From: Peromyscus leucopus
Lineage: Eukaryota > Chordata > Mammalia > Rodentia > Cricetidae
Assembly (NCBI RefSeq): GCF_004664715.2
Contig: NC_051075.1
Location: 35,255,495-35,319,494 of the forward strand
Length of the DNA: 64,000 nucleotides
Reading direction: 5' to 3'
The position numbers were made by a program, and so were the translations under genes. Shown one piece after another: positions 60,040 to 64,000 of the stretch (positions within the stretch are counted from its first letter, which is position 1; each line of letters begins with the position of its first letter). The notes beneath the pieces are model-generated. The model searched no databases. It was not told where the DNA came from and worked only from the letters and a program-made list of their open reading frames with translations.

Positions 60040-60698
60040 CAGAGGTTTTGGTCTTGTTTTGGTCCAGTAATTGCTCACTATGCTCCCTTCCCTATGTTTT
60101 GGAATAGTAATATGTCTCCTTTGCCATCATATGTTGAAAGTATGTGATCTGCCTTTTGATTTTAATTTTATAAGGGGAGTGAAGTTAAGAGCTTGCATGA
60201 ATCATAAAAAGACTTTGAACTTTGGACTTTTGAACATTGCGGAGGCTGTGATAGACTATGGGGACTTCAGAAGTTGGACAAAATGTGCTTTGTATTATGA
60301 TATTGTTAAAAGCTTTTGGGCACCAGGGAATGAAATGTGGTGGTTTGAAAAATGTGGCCCCCAAGGGGAGCAGCACTGTTAGGAGGTGTGGCCCTGTTGG
60401 AGTAGGTATGGTCTTGTGGTTGGAAGTGAGTCACTGAGGAGGCAGGCTTTGAGACCTCATATGTGTTCAAGCCACACTCAGAGTCTCAGATCATTTCCTG
60501 CTACCTGTGAGTCAAGATGTAAGAACTCTCAGCTACCTCTCCAGCAACATGCCTTCTTGCATGCTGCCATGTCTTGCCATGGCGAGAATAGACTAAACCT
60601 CTGAACTCTAAGTGAGCCACTAAAATGAAATGTTTTCCTTTTAAGGAATGGCCATTGTTATGGTGTCACTCCACAGCAGTAGAAGCCCTAACTACAAC
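60040..60698 (+). mobile_element. Rodent interspersed repeat, family D
   Basis: 'atgttgaaagtatgtgatct', 'tatggggacttcagaagttg', 'tgaaatgtggtggtttgaaa', 'taggaggtgtggccctgttg', 'gtaagaactctcagctacct' and a final 'gcagtagaagccctaactac' give a block order I recognise as a common rodent repeat. Its 3' half recurs at 15996-16190. I cannot assign the class. The open frames 60071-60382 and 60386-60604 come from it. Confidence 0.65.
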
Positions 60699-60704
60699 AT
60701 ACAT

Positions 60705-61740
60705 TAAAAAAGAAATCAAGGAAATAATGCCATTCACAGAACCTCAAAAATAGCTTGGAAATAAATTTAGCTAAGGAAGTTGAAAGTCCTGCACATGACA
60801 AACTTTAGGACACTGAAGAAAAAGCTGAAGAACATACTAGAAGATGAAAAGTCTGTCCCTACTCATGGAATCGGAGCACCAACATTATAAAAATGGACAT
60901 TTTACCAAATCAATGTAAAGATTTAATGCAGTTTTTATCAATATTCCAACTAAATTCTTCATAGAACTTGAGAAAAAAATCTTAAGTTTTATACAGAAAC
61001 ACAAAATAACCATAATAGCCAAAAAACTGCATTTTTTAAAAAAAATGGCCAAGTTATCATCCTTCTAGATCCAAGTCATTCTACAGAAATATAGTAATAA
61101 ATATCATTATACTAACATAGAAACAAAGACTTTGATCAGTGGAAAATAATTGAGGACCTAGTTATAAGTCCATACTCTTACTCTGAACAGATTTTTTTTA
61201 CAAAGAAATGAATAATACACATTAGAGAAAAGACAGCATCTTCAACAAATGGGGCTGGTCTACTGAAAAGTTACCTGTAGAATAAGGAAACAAAGTGAAT
61301 ACTTATCTCTCACATAGTATAAAAGTCAACTCCACATGGATCAATCATCTCAGCATGGGACCTGTGTGATACTCTATCCAATAGAAGTGAAAATTTTCAT
61401 TGGCACAGGAAAGGACATTCTGAAAACGATGCATAGGCATTAAGACCAATAATTAATAATACTCTGAGGACTCTATATCCTACTATGAAGATACTAACTC
61501 ATCCATGCTCTGTACTGCTCTATTTACAATAGCCCATGAATGGAAATAGCCTAGATGCTCATCACCTGAAAGATGAATAATAAAAATGTGATATATTTAC
61601 ATGATGAAATATTACTCAGCTGTTAAAAATGAAATTATGCAATTTTTATGTAAATGATAAAGTTGAAAACAAAAGTTCTTAGTGAGGAAATCAAGATTCA
61701 GAAAGATAAATATTGCATGTTTTTTTTCAACTAATGAACA
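60705..61740 (+). mobile_element. Old L1 ORF2 C-terminal part
   Basis: Blocks such as 'catggaatcggagcaccaac', 'aaatggacattttaccaaat', 'cttcaacaaatggggctggt', 'tatttacaatagcccatgaa' and 'gaaatattactcagctgtta' correspond in order to the RT-thumb to C-terminal region of L1 ORF2. No open frame survives. It may be the same insertion as 59195-59395, later interrupted by other repeats. Confidence 0.85.
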
Positions 61741-63130
61741 TTAGCTTTGAATCTTTAGATACATGCACGTTATTTGGAATACTACCGAGGAAGGAAATTA
61801 GTTAGGGGTTGTGATAGTGTACTTTCGAGGAGAGGAAGATATAACTCAGTGGTATAAATGGTCAAGTGAGAAATAATGAAACAGGAAGCTTTGAATTAGG
61901 GTTGTGATGAGAGGGCATGGTGTAGGAGGAAATAGAGAAAAAGATAAATAACATTAACAATCTTCTGAAAAAGTCATATGGAAACCTAATATCACTTTCA
62001 AAGCTTCCTAAAATGTATGTATATACATATATGTAATAACAGTTCAAATGGAGTTACCCTATAACAGGGTGACAATATCTATACTAGATATTATAGTATA
62101 TCAAATAAAATGCCAAGTGCTAGAAACAAGTTACCTCAATTGAACTTGTTAGTTAATGGAGGCCCATATACTCTCCAACACTGAAGGCTATTAGCAATGC
62201 AATCAGTTACCCTTAAGAACTTGACAATAAGATCCTATTGCTGAAGACACCATAATGAGTAAAAGAACATGGAGAAATCCAGCTGGTTACCACCTGGAAG
62301 ATTCCTCTTTACTGGCTAGAATTCATAGTTCTGGTAAATTCTATAAAAATCTACCATAAGAGAAAGTTAATCACCAATTTTACCTAGTCGTGAGCTCGGA
62401 GAGCTGCATTAAAGACCTACATTGAAAGACATGCCCATTAGTATAATAGCAGGACAAAAGGTTATGGGAGTAACCATCCACTTCCGGACTGGATTTAAGC
62501 CTCACGCAACACTATGAAAAGCATACCTGCATGATTATGGGGACCAAGAATCTGTGGATAGACACATTATAGTCCCTAGAGGAGAACTTAGTACCATTAT
62601 TCTTCTAAATGGACATAGTATTAAGCCGACTTCTGATAGCTTAACATTATACCCATCGATTAATGCAGCTTCCAACCATCATCATAACAGCTTATTCTTG
62701 CAGTGAGTGATGATTGAGAGAAACCCACAATTTGTGAAGATACAGAGAAAGAGATGAAGAATTCTTAGCCCTAAGTAGGATGGATAGTTGTAACACATTC
62801 TGTCCCTCCAAGGCTCAGGAGTCATTGTAAAAAAAAATAGGTGAAAGGAGTAGTCAAAGACAGTGCGTGTCTACCAGGCACAGAGGACAGTTGAACATAT
62901 GAACTAATAGTAGTCGTGACATCATGCATAAGGCCAAGGACAAAATCAAACCAACAAAACTCTCAGCATCAAAAGCAAGGGTGGGAATGATTTGGTATCT
63001 TCACCTGAAGAGCTATAGGCAACTGATAGATACTTAGACGAAGATAAGAGTGTGCCTCCTGCTCAACCGTCAATAATCCAGTGGAAAGTGAAAAACCATT
63101 CGTATAAGAATATATAAAACTAAATCCTCA
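61741..63130 (+). mobile_element. Old L1 3'UTR
   Basis: It continues directly from the ORF2 remnant. 'ctattagcaatgcaatcagt', 'ctgaagacaccataatgagt', 'gagctcggagagctgcatta', 'tccacttccggactggattt' and 'agcttccaaccatcatcata' follow the block order of an older rodent L1 3'UTR as I recall it. No gene is seen. Confidence 0.65.
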
Positions 63131-63174
63131 AATAACTGGTGAGAAACATATTTAGGCATGAATTGACCTTCCTT

Positions 63175-63371
63175 AAAAGATGATATACAAGCTGGGCGGT
63201 GGTGGCACATGCCTTTAATCCCAGCACTCAGGAGGCAGAGGCAGGCAGATCTCTGTGAGTTCGAGGCCAGCCTGGGCTACCAAGTGAGTTCCAGGAAAGG
63301 CGCAAAGCTACACAGAGAAACCCTGTCTCAAAAAACAAAAACAAACAAACAAACAAAAAGATGATATACAA
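63175..63371 (+). mobile_element. Young B1 SINE with 16-bp target-site duplication
   Basis: A complete B1 ('gctgggcggtggtggcacat' to 'gagaaaccctgtctcaaaaa') has a tail of (AAAC)n. The duplication 'aaaagatgatatacaa' at 63175-63190 and 63356-63371 is perfect. It inserted at the end of the old L1. Confidence 0.95.
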
Positions 63372-63639
63372 TTGTCCCACAGTAAATAAACAATAAAAGT
63401 AACTAACAAGCAGAGAAATATCTACCAAATCCACAATATGTCATATCAATCTGATCTAGTTATAATAGCTAGGAAAAATGACGAAAATTAGGAGTTATTC
63501 CTGAGGACAATGGGAAATGGGAACACATTCAGAGGGTATGAACAATACGAAGAAAGTTCCTCCAAAAAAGAAATTAGTGAATGGATATGAAGAAGCAATC
63601 CAAAGAAAACTGAAATTAAATTGACATCTGAGCTCCTGT
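63372..63639. other. Unclassified DNA, possibly old L1
   Basis: Nothing firm is recognised. Position and composition allow it to be decayed L1 sequence joining the neighbouring pieces. Confidence 0.35.
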
Positions 63640-64000
63640 CTTTATTGCATTCTCCTTCATAAAATACCAGATAAGGAATTACCCAAGGCATCCGTTGGTG
63701 GATAAAAAGATACCAATGCAACAGATGCACACACAAAGGAATTTTATTGAAGAATGTTCTTCAGCCATGAAAAGAATGACCTGCTGTTGCTTGCAGTGGC
63801 ATGGGTTGAATGGAAGGATATTATCTGAAGTGTGATGAGTCAGGAACAGAAAGACCATCATAAGTTCTCACTCATAGTAGAAGCTAAAATGGTGACCAAA
63901 GGAAGAGCTTAGAGAATAGTGGTTTCCAGATCCCAGGAAGGATGTTGAGAAGGCATAAAAGGAAAGAAGATGGCTAGTTATTTGAGGACTACAGTTGGAC
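63640..64000 (+). mobile_element. Ancient L1 3' end, continuing past the window
   Basis: 'aggcatccgttggtggataa', 'gttcttcagccatgaaaaga', 'gcagtggcatgggttgaatg', 'aacagaaagaccatcataag' and 'gttctcactcatagtagaag' track the last ORF2 residues and early 3'UTR of mammalian-wide L1, heavily substituted. The element is cut by the window end. Confidence 0.75.

Noticed and set aside
979..63371. The many short direct repeats considered as a CRISPR array
   Set aside because: There are no evenly spaced identical repeats with unique spacers. The tandem arrays are microsatellites, a minisatellite and L1 monomers in a vertebrate genome.

Overview
This window looks like a gene desert from a rodent nuclear genome, most likely a cricetid (vole, deer mouse or hamster group). 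The evidence is the repeat content: B1 SINEs with the 'ggaaaggcgcaaagctaca' variant of the right half, B2/B3-type tRNA-derived SINEs, rodent LINE-1 with a tandem-monomer 5'UTR, and LTR-like repeats that I recall as common in cricetids. Species cannot be fixed from the sequence alone. I find no convincing host protein-coding gene. Every long open frame is L1 ORF2, a simple-repeat translation, or an unremarkable AT-rich frame.

Layout. 1-8.7 kb is AT-rich single-copy DNA with degraded SINEs, one LTR-like repeat (about 4.7-5.2 kb) and a diverged duplicated segment (1.9/3.1 kb). 8.78-9.40 kb and 12.77-13.31 kb are repeat-free, moderate-GC blocks dense in homeodomain, E-box and SOX-like motifs, and are my best candidates for conserved enhancers. 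13.4-16.4 kb holds a long TTCC tract, an LTR-like repeat and an AT microsatellite.

16.4-22.3 kb is the centrepiece: a nearly full-length minus-strand L1 (about 5.7 kb) inserted into an older B1, which it splits, with a 15-bp target-site duplication. It has a two-monomer 5'UTR, a 39-codon ORF1 remnant, no ORF1 body, and an ORF2 whose endonuclease frame is intact but whose reverse transcriptase frame is broken. A 59-bp minisatellite follows at 22.54-22.94 kb.

24-34 kb is mostly single-copy DNA with a young B1, a 5'-truncated L1 3' end, B3 SINEs and three LTR-like or B1 insertions. 34.2-37.6 kb is a solo LTR followed by an older minus-strand L1 that carries its own B1 insertion and an internal deletion. 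38-57 kb alternates single-copy AT-rich DNA with SINEs, microsatellites and minus-strand LTRs; 51.7-52.6 kb is a third candidate regulatory block. 57.6-64 kb is dense in old repeats: a B2-like SINE, a head-to-head LTR pair, fragmented plus-strand L1 pieces, a young B1 and an ancient L1 3' end that runs off the window.

Nothing here amounts to a new gene system. The most unusual items are the ORF1-deleted L1 with preserved 5'UTR and endonuclease, the minisatellite beside it, the three candidate regulatory blocks, and a weak exon-like segment at 26.3 kb.
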